A stretch of DNA of 64,000 nucleotides from Streptomyces sp. NBC_00459 (GCF_036013955.1 NZ_CP107903.1:9672001-9736000); one strand, 5' to 3'; positions 1-8,773 are shown, counted from the stretch's first letter. Program-made: numbers and translations. Notes: a model not told the origin generated them from the letters alone.

Positions 1-237
1 GGCCGCCCGACTGCGGCCTTCTCCCGGTGTTCCTGTCGGCGGCCCGGTCGTGGCGCACCCTCCGACCGCCGGTGACGTCCGGCTGCTGGAGCGCGCGCCG
101 GACCCGGCGCCACTCTTCTCCCGCCGTCCCGAGAACGGCAGCCCGCCCGAGCAGCGGGCATGGCACACCTTCGCGGACGGCTCTGCCACCGACACACCTT
201 TGATAACCACCCGCACCCCCACCGAGGGAGAGTGGCC
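1..237. other. Upstream region of the molybdenum oxidase operon
   Basis: No gene is supported here; the open frames lack a start with a ribosome binding site and show no recognisable domain. The last 30 bases carry the ribosome binding site GAGGGAGAG directly before the ATG at 238. The stretch TTTGATAACC near 198-207 could contribute to a promoter but has no matching -35 box that I trust. Confidence 0.4.
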
Positions 238-885
238 ATGTCCACCGAGCATCCCGCTGAAGCAGAGACTTTCCCCGGCGAGTCCCCCACGCCACCACCC
301 ACCCGGCGTACTTTCATCGCCACGACCACCGTTGTCGGAGGAGTCGCCGTGGCAGGCGGCCTGATCGCGGCGTCGCCCGCGCTCGCCGCCGAGGAAACGG
401 TGGCCGCCGAGGTGGTGCCCGGCAGCCGGGTCTCCTTGACCGTCAACGGCGTCCGGCGCACCGTCACGATCGACAACCGCACCTCGCTGCTCGACCTCCT
501 GCGCGAGCGACTCGACCTGACCGGCTCGAAGAAGGGCTGCAACGCCGGTGCCTGCGGCGCCTGTACGGTCCTGGTCGACGGACGCCGGGTCAATTCCTGT
601 CTGACGCTGGCGGTGCGCCTGGAGGGCGCCGAGGTCACCACGATCGAGGGCCTGGCGAAGGGCGACCGGCTCCACCCGATGCAGCAGGCGTTCATCGACC
701 AGGACGCCTTCCAGTGCGGTTTCTGCACATCGGGCCAGATCATGTCCGGCGTCGGGTGCATCCAGGAGGGTCACACGGGCTCCGCGGAGGAGATCCGGGA
801 GTGGATGAGTGGCAACCTCTGCCGCTGCGGCTGCTACGTGAAGATCGAGCGCGCGGTCGAGCAGGCCGCCGCCGGCCGGAAGTGA
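238..885 (+). CDS. paoA: Tat-exported [2Fe-2S] subunit of a PaoABC-type aldehyde oxidoreductase
   Basis: Small iron-sulfur subunit of a xanthine-oxidase-family enzyme, carrying electrons from the molybdenum site to FAD. The 215-residue protein starts at ATG 238 after a GAGGGAGAG site. Residues 22-51 form a Tat signal (TRRTFIA, hydrophobic stretch, ASPALAA). A plant-type ferredoxin domain follows with C101, C106, C109 and C121. The C-terminal all-helical [2Fe-2S] domain has CGFC near 160 and CRCGC near 197. A Tat leader on this subunit is the arrangement of E. coli periplasmic PaoA; the FAD and molybdenum subunits lack leaders and would be co-exported as a folded complex. The FAD-subunit gene follows after 12 bases. 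The leader closely resembles that of the amidohydrolase at 12354. Confidence 0.93.
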   Translation: MSTEHPAEAETFPGESPTPPPTRRTFIATTTVVGGVAVAGGLIAASPALAAEETVAAEVVPGSRVSLTVNGVRRTVTIDNRTSLLDLLRERLDLTGSKKGCNAGACGACTVLVDGRRVNSCLTLAVRLEGAEVTTIEGLAKGDRLHPMQQAFIDQDAFQCGFCTSGQIMSGVGCIQEGHTGSAEEIREWMSGNLCRCGCYVKIERAVEQAAAGRK

Positions 886-897
886 GGATCGATCCCC

Positions 898-1878
898 GTG
901 CATCCCTTCAGCTACACCAAGGCCGCGGACATGCGTGAGGCTCTCAGCGCCGGTTGGCGCGGCGGGCGTTACATCGCCGGCGGCACCACGCTCGTCGACC
1001 TGATGCGGGAGACCGTCGAACGCCCCGGCTCACTGGTCGACATCAGCACCCTGCCACTGCGCGAAGTCGCCGTCACCGCGCGCGGGGGACTGCGCATCGG
1101 CGCCCTGGTCCGCATGGCCGAGGCCGCCGCCCACCCCAAGGTGCGTGTCCTGTACCCCGTCGTCTCCGAGGCGCTGGAGCTGAGCGCCTCGGCCCAGCTG
1201 CGGAACATGGCCACCATCGGTGGCAACATCATGCAGCGCACCCGCTGCGCCTACTTCCGTGACGTGAGCGCCGCCTGCAACAAGCGTGAGCCCGGCTCCG
1301 GGTGCGCCGCGCTGCAGGGCTACAACCGCAGCCACGCGATCCTCGGCACCTCCGACCACTGCGTGGCCACGCATCCCTCCGACGTCGCCGTGGCCTTCGC
1401 GGCACTGGAGGCGACCGTGCACCTGTTGGGCCCGGACGGGGAGCGCCGTGTCGCCTTCGCCGACTTCCTGTTGCGGCCCGGCAAGACACCGAACCGTGAA
1501 CAGGCCCTGCGCCAGGGTGAGTTGATCACCGCTGTGGAGATTCCGGCCCACGCGCGCCCACTGAAGTCCGGTTACCTGAAGGTGCGCGACCGGCAGTCCT
1601 ACGAGTTCGCGCTCACCTCGGCCGCAGTGGCCCTGCACATCCGTGGCGGCGTCATCCGCGACGCGAAGGTCGCCGCCGGCGGGGTGGGCACCGTGCCGTG
1701 GAAGCTGCCCGCCGTCGAGCGCCACCTCATCGGCGAACGCCCTTCCGACCGGCTGTGGGCCGAGGCCGCCGAGCACGCGGCCGACGGGGCCCACCCCCTC
1801 AGCCACAACGGCTTCAAGCCCGAGCTGCTCAAACGCACCGTCGAACGCCAGCTGCGCACCGTAGGAGGCACCAAATGA
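898..1878 (+). CDS. paoB: FAD-binding subunit of the PaoABC-type aldehyde oxidoreductase, with 4Fe-4S loop
   Basis: A 326-residue FAD-binding subunit of the molybdopterin dehydrogenase family. It starts at GTG 898, and its N-terminus MHPFSYTKA is typical of the family. FAD-binding signatures are AGGTTLVDLM near residues 23-32 and TIGGNIMQRTRC near 106-117. Directly after this lies a cysteine-rich loop (CAYFRD, ACNKREPGSGC, around 117-138), the position of the extra [4Fe-4S] cluster in E. coli PaoB; ordinary xanthine dehydrogenase FAD subunits lack it. This strengthens the PaoABC assignment over CO or xanthine dehydrogenase. No export signal is present. Its TGA overlaps the ATG of the large subunit (ATGA), indicating translational coupling. 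Confidence 0.92.
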   Translation: MHPFSYTKAADMREALSAGWRGGRYIAGGTTLVDLMRETVERPGSLVDISTLPLREVAVTARGGLRIGALVRMAEAAAHPKVRVLYPVVSEALELSASAQLRNMATIGGNIMQRTRCAYFRDVSAACNKREPGSGCAALQGYNRSHAILGTSDHCVATHPSDVAVAFAALEATVHLLGPDGERRVAFADFLLRPGKTPNREQALRQGELITAVEIPAHARPLKSGYLKVRDRQSYEFALTSAAVALHIRGGVIRDAKVAAGGVGTVPWKLPAVERHLIGERPSDRLWAEAAEHAADGAHPLSHNGFKPELLKRTVERQLRTVGGTK

Positions 1879-4061
1879 GCCAGCCGCAGGCAGCTGTCGG
1901 TGCGGGGCTGCCCAGGGTCGACGCACGGCTGAGGGTGACCGGGGGAGCGAAGTACGCCGCCGACAACAATCCCGACGGGGTTGTGCACGCGGTCATCGTG
2001 GAAAGCAGCATCGGGCGGGGCCGGATCACCGGCATCGACACCCGTGCCGCCGAAGCCGAGCCAGGCGTACTGAAGGTGATCAGCCACCTCAACGCGCCCA
2101 AGCTGCCGCCCGTGGAAGGGCGGTTCCCGCCGGGCAAGCCGCTGCGCGCCTTTCAGGACGACCGGGTCCAGTTCTTCGGACAGCCCGTCGCGGTGGCGGT
2201 GGCGACCACGCTGGAGATCGCACAGCACGCCGCGAGCCTTGTGAAGGTCTCCTACGCCGCCGAGACCTCCTCGACCGACCTGAGCGTCGCCGACGCCGCC
2301 GGAGAAACCCAGACCTATGCACGCGGCGACGCCGACCGGGCCCTGGACTCCGCCCCCGTCCGGCTTGAGAGCGCGTACCGGACGGCCCGCAACCACCACA
2401 ACCCGATGGAACCGGCCGGCATCGTCGCCCACTGGGACGGCGACCGGCTGACCGTCTGGGAGAAGACCCAGTACGTGCAGGGCGCCGTGTTCACCTTGTC
2501 CGGCGAGTTCGGCATCCCTCCGGGCAACATCCGCGTCATCTCGCCGTTCGTCGGCGGAGCCTTCGGCAACGCCGCCCGCACCTGGGTGCACTCCGTCATC
2601 GCGGCCATGGCCGCACGCGAAGTGAAACGTCCCGTGAAACTCGTCCTCACCCGCAGGCAGATGTACTTCACCGTGGGATTCCGGCCCGCATACGAGTACG
2701 GACTGCGACTGGGCGCCGACCGAGGAGGCCGTCTGACCGCGTCGACGCACGAGGTCCGCGCCGAGTCCTCCCGCTACGAGACCTACAGCGAAAGCGTTCT
2801 CGTCCCCGGCCGGATGCTCTACAGCACGCCCAACGTCCGCCAGGCGTACGACCACGTCCCGCTGGACGTGAGCACGCCGTGGTTCATGCGCGGCCCCGGC
2901 TACGCCAGCGGCACCTACCCGGTCGAGTCGGCCATGGACGAACTCGCCCACGAACTGGGCGTGGACCCGATCGAGCTGCGTCTGCGCAACGAACCGGCCG
3001 ACGACGAGTCCAGTGGCCTGCCGTTCTCCACCCGCCGCCTGCGCGAGTGCTACCGCACGGGCGCCCGTGAGTTCGGCTGGCACCGGCGTAACCCCAAGCC
3101 CCGCTCGACGCGTGACGGTGACTGGCTCATCGGCATGGGCATGGCCGCCGGTGTCTACGACACCGCGCGCAGTCAGGCCCAGGCCTCGGTCCGGCTCGAC
3201 GCCGACGGCACCGCCCTGGTGCAGTCCTCGACCAGCGACATGGGCCCCGGCACGGCCACGTCCATGTCCCAGGTCGCTGCCGACGCACTCGGCCTGACCA
3301 TGCGCCAGGTGACCTTCGGGCTCGGGGACTCCCTGATGCCCCCGGCCCCCGTCCACGCAGGCTCGATGACCATGGCCAGTGTCGGATCCGCTGTTCAGGA
3401 CGGTTGCGACAAGCTGCGCAAGCAGGCGATCACGCTCGCGGTCGACGACGAGGGATCACCGCTGTACGGCGCCGATGCGGCCGGCATCGTGGTGCGAGGC
3501 GGTCGGTTGTACGTGAAGGACGATCCCGCGCGCGGGGAGACCTACCAGCGGCTCCTGGCCCGCAACGACCGGACCCATCTCGAAGTGCTCGGTTCGTACG
3601 CCGGGGCACCGGAACCGGAGAGGTTCTCTCTCTACGCCTACTCCGCGATCTTCGCCGAGGTGGCCGTCGACGCCCGTCTCGGCCTGGTACGGGTCCGGCG
3701 CATGCTCGGTGTCTACGACGCCGCCCGCATCGTCAACCCGAGACTCGCCGACAGCCAGGCCATCGGAGCCATGACCGGCGGGATCGGTCAGGCCCTCCTC
3801 GAGCACACGGTCACCGACCACCGCGACGGCCGGATCGTCAACGCGAACTTCGCCGACTACCTCGTGCCGAGCCACGCCGACATCCACGACCTGAAGGCGA
3901 TCTTCATCGACGGGGAGGACTACGAAGCCGACCCCATCGGAGTCAAGGGGCTCGGCGAGGTCGTCATCGTCGGAGTGGCACCCGCCATCGCCAACGCGGT
4001 GTTCAACGCCACCGGTCGCCGCATCCGTGACCTGCCCATCACCGCCGAAGCACTGCTCTGA
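1875..4061 (+). CDS. paoC: Molybdopterin-binding catalytic subunit of the PaoABC-type aldehyde oxidoreductase
   Basis: A 728-residue catalytic subunit, close to the 732 residues of E. coli PaoC. The start is the ATG overlapping the upstream stop, preceded by GTAGGAGG. Motifs include VGGAFGNA (near 230), the MRGPGYASG segment with the arginine-glycine-proline signature of the cofactor site (near 337), DMGPGTATSMSQVAADALG (near 455), and the C-terminal GVKGLGEV, whose Glu is the expected catalytic base. Known PaoABC oxidises a broad range of aromatic and aliphatic aldehydes; the substrate here is inferred from that and from the surrounding aromatic-degradation genes. A strong GC hairpin follows the stop, before the maturation-factor gene. 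Confidence 0.93.
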   Translation: MSQPQAAVGAGLPRVDARLRVTGGAKYAADNNPDGVVHAVIVESSIGRGRITGIDTRAAEAEPGVLKVISHLNAPKLPPVEGRFPPGKPLRAFQDDRVQFFGQPVAVAVATTLEIAQHAASLVKVSYAAETSSTDLSVADAAGETQTYARGDADRALDSAPVRLESAYRTARNHHNPMEPAGIVAHWDGDRLTVWEKTQYVQGAVFTLSGEFGIPPGNIRVISPFVGGAFGNAARTWVHSVIAAMAAREVKRPVKLVLTRRQMYFTVGFRPAYEYGLRLGADRGGRLTASTHEVRAESSRYETYSESVLVPGRMLYSTPNVRQAYDHVPLDVSTPWFMRGPGYASGTYPVESAMDELAHELGVDPIELRLRNEPADDESSGLPFSTRRLRECYRTGAREFGWHRRNPKPRSTRDGDWLIGMGMAAGVYDTARSQAQASVRLDADGTALVQSSTSDMGPGTATSMSQVAADALGLTMRQVTFGLGDSLMPPAPVHAGSMTMASVGSAVQDGCDKLRKQAITLAVDDEGSPLYGADAAGIVVRGGRLYVKDDPARGETYQRLLARNDRTHLEVLGSYAGAPEPERFSLYAYSAIFAEVAVDARLGLVRVRRMLGVYDAARIVNPRLADSQAIGAMTGGIGQALLEHTVTDHRDGRIVNANFADYLVPSHADIHDLKAIFIDGEDYEADPIGVKGLGEVVIVGVAPAIANAVFNATGRRIRDLPITAEALL

Positions 4062-4064
4062 GCC

Positions 4065-4100
4065 CCCGGGTGGCCGGTGTACCCCACCCGGCCACCCGGG
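4065..4100 (+). terminator. Hairpin between the oxidase genes and the xdhC-type gene
   Basis: Perfect 13-bp stem: CCCGGGTGGCCGG at 4065-4077 pairs with CCGGCCACCCGGG at 4088-4100 around a 10-base loop. It begins four bases after the paoC stop. With no T-run it fits the usual Streptomyces terminator form, and it may lower transcription of the downstream maturation gene relative to the structural genes. Confidence 0.7.
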
Positions 4101-4209
4101 CCGTCCGGCGCCCGTGACGTCACACCGCCGGGCGCCAGGGCCGTCGCCGCGGTTTCCTCCCCTAGGGCGCGGCGACGGCCCGTCGACTCCCACCTAACGG
4201 AAAGCCCCC

Positions 4210-5373
4210 ATGCTGAACATCAGGGACACACTGCACGGCTGGTGCCACGAGGACCGGCCGTTCGCCCTCGCCACCGTCATCGGCATCAGAGGCAGCGCCC
4301 CTCTGCCAGTCGGCACCGCACTGGCCGTGGACGCCGACGGCAACGCGGTCGGCGGCATCTCCGGCGGCTGCGTCGAGGCAGCGGTGTACGAACTCGGCCG
4401 CCAGGTGCTGGCCGACCACGCTGCCCCCGTACGCGTTGCTTTCGGGTACTCCGACTCGGACGCCTTCGCCGCCGGCCTGACCTGCGGCGGAGAGATAGAC
4501 GTCCTGGTGCAGCGTGTGGAGCCCGGCGTCCAATCCCATCTCGCCGCCGCCCTCGATGCCGTGACCGCCGGACGTCCGTCGGCCGTGGCCCACATCGTGG
4601 ACGGTCCCGGTGAGCTCGTCGGCCGTACGCTCCATGTCCCCGACGAGGGGGCCCACGAGGGCACGCTCGGCGACGAGAACGAGGACCGGGCGGTCGTGGC
4701 GCATGCGCGTGCACTCCTGCGGGCGGGCCGTACAGCCTTGATCGAGGTCGGTGGCGGTGGGGGAGGAGCAGAGAACTCGGACGACGGCACCTGCCTGCGC
4801 AAGCTCACCGTCCTCGTCCACGTCCACGCGTCCCGCCCACGGATGCTGATCTTCGGCGCCGTCGACTTCACCGCCGCCCTGAGCCGGGCGGGGAGCTTCC
4901 TCGGCTACCGGGTGACCGTCTGCGACGCCCGCCCGGTCTTCGCGACCCCTGCCCGCTTCCCGCACGCCGACGAGGTGGTCAGCGACTGGCCCCACCGCTA
5001 CCTCGTGGCCACCGAGACCGACGCCCGCACCGCCGTCTGCGTCCTCACCCACGACGCCAAGTTCGACATCCCCCTGCTGAGCCTGGCACTGACCCTTCCG
5101 GTCGGCTACATCGGCGCCATGGGCTCGCGACGTACCCACGAGCACCGCGTCGGCCTGCTCCGGGAAGCCGGTGTCTCCCAGGACCAACTGGCGCGTCTGC
5201 ACTCACCGATCGGCCTGGACATCGGCGCCCGTACTCCCGAGGAGACGGCGATCTCCATCACGTCGGAGATCATCGCTCACACCAACCGCGCCACAGGACG
5301 GCCGCTGTCGGACGGTGTCGGCCCCATCCACCCTTCCGCGCAGCCTCTGCCCGGCCTGGCGACGGTGCCGTAA
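4210..5373 (+). CDS. paoD: XdhC/CoxI/PaoD-family molybdenum cofactor maturation factor
   Basis: A 387-residue protein starting at ATG 4210 after the ribosome binding site CGGAAAG. The N-terminal CoxI domain includes VIGIRGSAPLPVG and GGISGGCVEAAVYE; the latter holds the conserved GGCVE cysteine that contacts the cofactor. The C-terminal Rossmann domain has LIFGAVDFTAALSRAGSFLG and YIGAMGSRRTHEHR. Family members bind Moco, help add the terminal sulfido ligand and insert the mature cofactor into the apo-oxidase in the cytoplasm, before Tat export. Position right after the large subunit matches the E. coli paoABCD order. It converges on the two-component genes across a shared hairpin. Confidence 0.9.
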   Translation: MLNIRDTLHGWCHEDRPFALATVIGIRGSAPLPVGTALAVDADGNAVGGISGGCVEAAVYELGRQVLADHAAPVRVAFGYSDSDAFAAGLTCGGEIDVLVQRVEPGVQSHLAAALDAVTAGRPSAVAHIVDGPGELVGRTLHVPDEGAHEGTLGDENEDRAVVAHARALLRAGRTALIEVGGGGGGAENSDDGTCLRKLTVLVHVHASRPRMLIFGAVDFTAALSRAGSFLGYRVTVCDARPVFATPARFPHADEVVSDWPHRYLVATETDARTAVCVLTHDAKFDIPLLSLALTLPVGYIGAMGSRRTHEHRVGLLREAGVSQDQLARLHSPIGLDIGARTPEETAISITSEIIAHTNRATGRPLSDGVGPIHPSAQPLPGLATVP

Positions 5374-5399
5374 CCCCCCGCCCGCACCGGGTGGGGGGT
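5373..5399. terminator. Bidirectional terminator hairpin
   Basis: ACCCCCC at 5373-5379 pairs with GGGGGGT at 5393-5399, and CCCG/CGGG extend the stem inside. It lies between the convergent xdhC-type gene and response regulator gene and can serve both. Confidence 0.6.
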
Positions 5400-5405
5400 G
5401 GACGG

Positions 5406-6071
5406 TCACGCGCCGGGGTGGGCGTGGCCGGTCTGGTAGGCGATCACGACGAGTTGGGCGCGGTCGCGGACGTGGAGCTTGGTCATGATGCGGTTCACGT
5501 GTGTCTTGGCGGTGGAGGGCGAGATGTGGAGCTGCTCGGCGATGGCATCGTTGGAAAGGCCGGCCGCCACGAAATCGAGCACTTGGCGCTCGCGGTCGGT
5601 CAGGGTCGTCAACTCCGGGGCCGGAGCGCTCGTCCTGTCGGGTGTGGTGAGGTAGTGGGCGATGAGTGCCCTGGTCGCCCTGGGTGACAGCAACGCCTCT
5701 CCGAGGGCGACCAGGCGGATGGCGTCGAGGAGGTAGGAGAGCTCCACACTCTTGCCGAGAAATCCGCTGGCCCCGGCACGCAGCGCCTGGAAGACGTGCT
5801 CGTCGGCTTCGAAGGTCGTCAGGATCAGCACTCGTACGCCCGCGAGGTCCTCGTCCGCCGAGATGGCGCGCGTGGCGGCGAGACCGTCCATGTCGGGCAT
5901 CCGGATGTCCATCAGTACGACGTCGGCAAGGGTGCTGCGGGCCAGTTCGACGGCCTCTTCGCCCGTCGCCGCCTCTCCGACGACCGACATGTCCGGCTCC
6001 GACTCGATGAGCATGCGGAAGCTGGTGCGGACGAGGGCCTGGTCGTCGGCGAGCAGAACGCGGATGGTCAT
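5406..6071 (-). CDS. NarL/LuxR-type response regulator
   Basis: A 221-residue regulator. The receiver domain (1-120) has acidic residues D9 and D10, phospho-acceptor D55 in VLMDIRMPD, and the conserved Lys in FLGKSVELS. The C-terminal LuxR helix-turn-helix (about 155-215) reads LTDRERQVLDFVAAGLSN and STAKTHVNRIMTKL. The start is the ATG at 6071, four bases inside the histidine kinase stop (ATGA); an upstream in-frame extension into the kinase gene is spurious. It is the output partner of the adjacent sensor kinase. Target genes are unknown. Confidence 0.92.
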   Translation of the reverse strand: MTIRVLLADDQALVRTSFRMLIESEPDMSVVGEAATGEEAVELARSTLADVVLMDIRMPDMDGLAATRAISADEDLAGVRVLILTTFEADEHVFQALRAGASGFLGKSVELSYLLDAIRLVALGEALLSPRATRALIAHYLTTPDRTSAPAPELTTLTDRERQVLDFVAAGLSNDAIAEQLHISPSTAKTHVNRIMTKLHVRDRAQLVVIAYQTGHAHPGA

Positions 6072-7336
6072 CGCTGCCTCCCCTCGGCGGCTGTGGCGTG
6101 CAGGGCCGTGCCGGACCGATCCGCCGCGCGGTTGTCGGCCGGTGGTCCGTGTGCGGGCAGCGGTAGCTGCACAGCGAGGCGAAAACAACCGTCGTCGACT
6201 GTTTCGGCGTGGAGGCTGCCGCCGACCGCGTGGACGCGCTCGCGCATGCCCGTCAGCCCGTGTCCGGTACCCGTCGCGGCCGACGCCGGGTACGGGCCGG
6301 AGCGCAGGGGGTTGGTGATCCGAACGCCCAGTTCGTCGGGCCCGTAGTCGACGACCAGGTCCGCCTCGGCGGTCGCGCCGTGCTTGTGTGCGTTGGTCAG
6401 CCCCTCCTGGATGACGCGGTAGGCGGCCAGGTCGATGGCGGTCGGCAGGGGGCGCGGGTGGCCTGCCTGCCGATGGCGCACGCTCAGCCCGGCGGCGGTC
6501 AGCGACTCGAGGAGCCCTGCGAGGCGGGACAGGCCGGGCACGGGTTCGGCCGGCTGCACCGCGTCCGTCTCGTCGCCGGACTGCCGTAGTACGTACAGCA
6601 GCGGGCCCAGTTCGTCCAGGACTGTGCGGCCGGCCTCACGGATGTGGGCGAGCGCCACCTCGGCCTGATCCGGTTGGCCCCGAAGGAAGCGGCCGGCGAC
6701 TCCTGCCTGAATGGTGATCAGGGCGATGTGGTGGGCGATCACGTCGTGGAGTTCCCTTGCGATGCGCAGCCGTTCTTCGGCGACCCGGCGGCGGGCCTCT
6801 TCCTCCTTGCTCGCCTCCGCCCGCAGTGCTCGCTCTTCCATGGCGGCGACGTAGTCGTGCCAGGTGCGGACGGTGGCCCCGACGGCGGCGAACATCCCGG
6901 TCCAGGCGAACATGGCGCCGGCCTCCGGGCTGGAGGCCGAATCCACCGCGTAGGCGATGGCGCCGTACAGGGAGAGAGCCGTGCCCGAGACCGCGATCAA
7001 GGCGGTCCGCCGACGGACCGTTCGGGCCACGGTGTAGACCGCGATCAACGCGGCGAGCTTCAGCGGCTGCGACGGATACGACGAGTGGACGGTGAAGGCC
7101 ACCTCCCCGAGCACAGCGAGCGTCAGGACGGGCAGCGGTGCCCGGCGACGGGCCGTCAGAAGCAGGAGCGCGATCGCCACGGCGACGGCGTCGGCGCTCG
7201 ACGGCCGTGCGCCGTCGGGCGATCGTCCGAACAGCAGAGGAAGCAGGCCGACACCACCCACGAGTGTGGCGAGGGCGGCATCCACCAGGCGCGGGTGAGC
7301 GCCGGTCAGCCGTCGCAGCGACGCCGGTGCGATCAC
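6068..7336 (-). CDS. Sensor histidine kinase (HisKA_3 type)
   Basis: About 422 residues. The N-terminal half holds four to five membrane helices (roughly 20-35, 48-62, 70-84, 92-105, 113-131). A dimerisation and phospho-acceptor helix follows with RIARELHDVIAHH (H197), typical of HisKA_3 kinases paired with NarL-type regulators. The ATPase domain has the N box LTNAHKHG and the G box GTGHGLTGMRERV. No sizeable extracellular sensor domain is seen, so the signal may be sensed in the membrane. I prefer GTG 7336, preceded by GAAGGACGG; an in-frame ATG at 7396 would add 20 residues. It overlaps the regulator gene by four bases. Confidence 0.9.
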   Translation of the reverse strand: MIAPASLRRLTGAHPRLVDAALATLVGGVGLLPLLFGRSPDGARPSSADAVAVAIALLLLTARRRAPLPVLTLAVLGEVAFTVHSSYPSQPLKLAALIAVYTVARTVRRRTALIAVSGTALSLYGAIAYAVDSASSPEAGAMFAWTGMFAAVGATVRTWHDYVAAMEERALRAEASKEEEARRRVAEERLRIARELHDVIAHHIALITIQAGVAGRFLRGQPDQAEVALAHIREAGRTVLDELGPLLYVLRQSGDETDAVQPAEPVPGLSRLAGLLESLTAAGLSVRHRQAGHPRPLPTAIDLAAYRVIQEGLTNAHKHGATAEADLVVDYGPDELGVRITNPLRSGPYPASAATGTGHGLTGMRERVHAVGGSLHAETVDDGCFRLAVQLPLPAHGPPADNRAADRSGTALHATAAEGRQR

Positions 7337-7444
7337 GACTTCACCGTCCTTCGGTACGGATCCCCGGTTGGGGAGGATGCGGCCGCCCGGCCTCACGATC
7401 GAAGGCGGAGGTGCGGATCGGCCGTGTGCCCGCAGCTACCGGGG

Positions 7445-7645
7445 TCACGCGTCACGTTGTTCGAGCAGCACGGCCGCGCCGACCAGGACCACGACGATGC
7501 GGCAGGCGAACATGGCGAGCCCGGACCCGTGCCACAGCGAGTCGCCGGTCGTCCGCACCGTCATGACCTCGTTCGCCGTGTTCGACGGCAGGTACGGACC
7601 GACGGCGTCGTTGCCACTGCTCGGCAGCAGCTGGATCAGGCTCAC
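7445..7645 (-). pseudogene. 3' remnant of an ABC-2-type transporter permease
   Basis: A 66-codon frame starting at GTG 7645, five bases after the MarR gene stop and preceded by GGGAGG. Its sequence (LPSSGNDAVGPYLPS, then FACRIVVVLVGAAVLLEQRDA at the end) resembles the extreme C-terminus of drug-efflux ABC permeases: a final helix ending in a charged RRDA-like tail. There is room for only one membrane helix, so no transporter can be made. It is most simply the end of a permease once co-transcribed with the MarR regulator, the rest deleted. A genuine small membrane protein cannot be excluded. Confidence 0.5.
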
Positions 7646-7649
7646 CGGC

Positions 7650-8105
7650 TCATGCCTCCCGGACCACGCAGGCCACCTCGTCGAGCAGAGTCCTCAGTTG
7701 TGCGGCCTTCTTGGGGCCCAGCTTCTCGGCGATCTGCTCTTCGATCCCCACGATCACGGCATCGGCATCGCGCAGGGAGTCACGGCCCGCGTCAGTGAGG
7801 TGCAGCTCCTGCACATGGCGGTGGCGCGGATGCGGTCGGCGTTCCAGTTGGCCCCGCTCCTCCAGACGGGCCACCTGCGAGGCCACCGCCTGCGGGGTGA
7901 CGTTCAGGCGGCGGGCCAGTTCCGCACCGGTCAGGCCGGGATCGCCGTGGACGGAGATCAGTAGCGTGTACTGCGCGGCCGCGATTCCCAGCGGTCGTAG
8001 CCGTTGGTCCTTCCGGGCCTGAACTGCCCACTCCGTCCGCCGTAGAGCCCAGGTCACCCGGTCCTGCGCGTTGGCGGCGATCGTCCGCTCGTCATCATGT
8101 GTCAC
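7650..8105 (-). CDS. MarR-family transcriptional regulator (copy 1)
   Basis: A 151-residue winged-helix regulator starting at GTG 8105. The DNA-binding core is LTGAELARRLNVTPQAVAS followed by the wing RRPHPRHRHVQELHLTDAG. It is very similar along its whole length to the MarR gene at 8290-8745 and equal in length, so the two look like a recent tandem duplication; the N-terminal 13 residues and the C-terminal helix differ most, as expected if ligand or dimer specificity has diverged. MarR proteins usually repress genes for handling aromatic acids or drugs. Likely targets are the neighbouring SDR and aldehyde dehydrogenase genes. Confidence 0.9.
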   Translation of the reverse strand: MTHDDERTIAANAQDRVTWALRRTEWAVQARKDQRLRPLGIAAAQYTLLISVHGDPGLTGAELARRLNVTPQAVASQVARLEERGQLERRPHPRHRHVQELHLTDAGRDSLRDADAVIVGIEEQIAEKLGPKKAAQLRTLLDEVACVVREA

Positions 8106-8289
8106 GCCGCGAGAATACGACACCTGGGCTTGCATAAAACAGCTGATATCAATCAACCGGCTGGAGGCATGGAGCTTGCGTGTGGCGGCAGGCATGTGTG
8201 GTCAGGGGAGGGGATGGCCTCCGGCTCTCCGGTTGGGGCGCCAGGGGCCACCCCTCGCAGGGCGGCCGTCGGTCGACGGGGCCTTGGGG

Positions 8290-8745
8290 TCAGTCCTCGC
8301 GAATCGTCTCGGTCACCCGGTTGAGCAGCGCCCGCAGCTGCGCGGTCTCCTTCGTGCCGAGACCGTCGGTGACCTGCAGCTCGATGTCGGCTATCACCTT
8401 GTCGGCGGCGCTCAGTGACTCCCGCCCGGCGTCGGTGAGATGCAGTTCCTGTACATGCCGGTGACGCGGATGCTCGCGCCTCTCCAGCTGGCCGCGGCTT
8501 TCCAGGCGTGCCACCAGTGAGGCGATGGCCTGGGGGGTCACGTTGAGGCGGCGGGCCAACTCGGCTCCGGTCAGCCCGGGTTCGTCGTGCACCGAGATCA
8601 GGAGCGTGTAGTGCGCCGCCACCAAGCCCAGTGGGCGCAGCCGCTGTTCCTTCAGCGCCTGCACTGCCAGCTCCGCGCGGCGCAAGGCCCAGGTCACCCG
8701 GTCGAGCGCGTTGAGACCGACGGGCTCCTCGTTGTTTCGTATCAC
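8290..8745 (-). CDS. MarR-family transcriptional regulator (copy 2)
   Basis: A 151-residue paralogue of the preceding regulator. The winged helix is LTGAELARRLNVTPQAIAS with wing RREHPRHRHVQELHLTDAG. The start is GTG 8745; there is no convincing ribosome binding site before it, so the message may be leaderless. A long in-frame extension upstream crosses the SDR gene and is spurious. The gene is divergent from the SDR gene, with a TCAA-N4-TTGA dyad at 8774-8785 between them, which is the natural place for autorepression and control of the SDR gene. Confidence 0.9.
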   Translation of the reverse strand: MIRNNEEPVGLNALDRVTWALRRAELAVQALKEQRLRPLGLVAAHYTLLISVHDEPGLTGAELARRLNVTPQAIASLVARLESRGQLERREHPRHRHVQELHLTDAGRESLSAADKVIADIELQVTDGLGTKETAQLRALLNRVTETIRED

Positions 8746-8773
8746 AGGAGCAGGATACGGCACTTCATGTCCA

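Noticed and set aside
1599-3356. 585-codon minus-strand frame across the molybdenum oxidase genes
   Set aside because: It is antisense to well-supported paoB/paoC with clear motifs, has Val/Gly/His-rich composition and no ribosome binding site.
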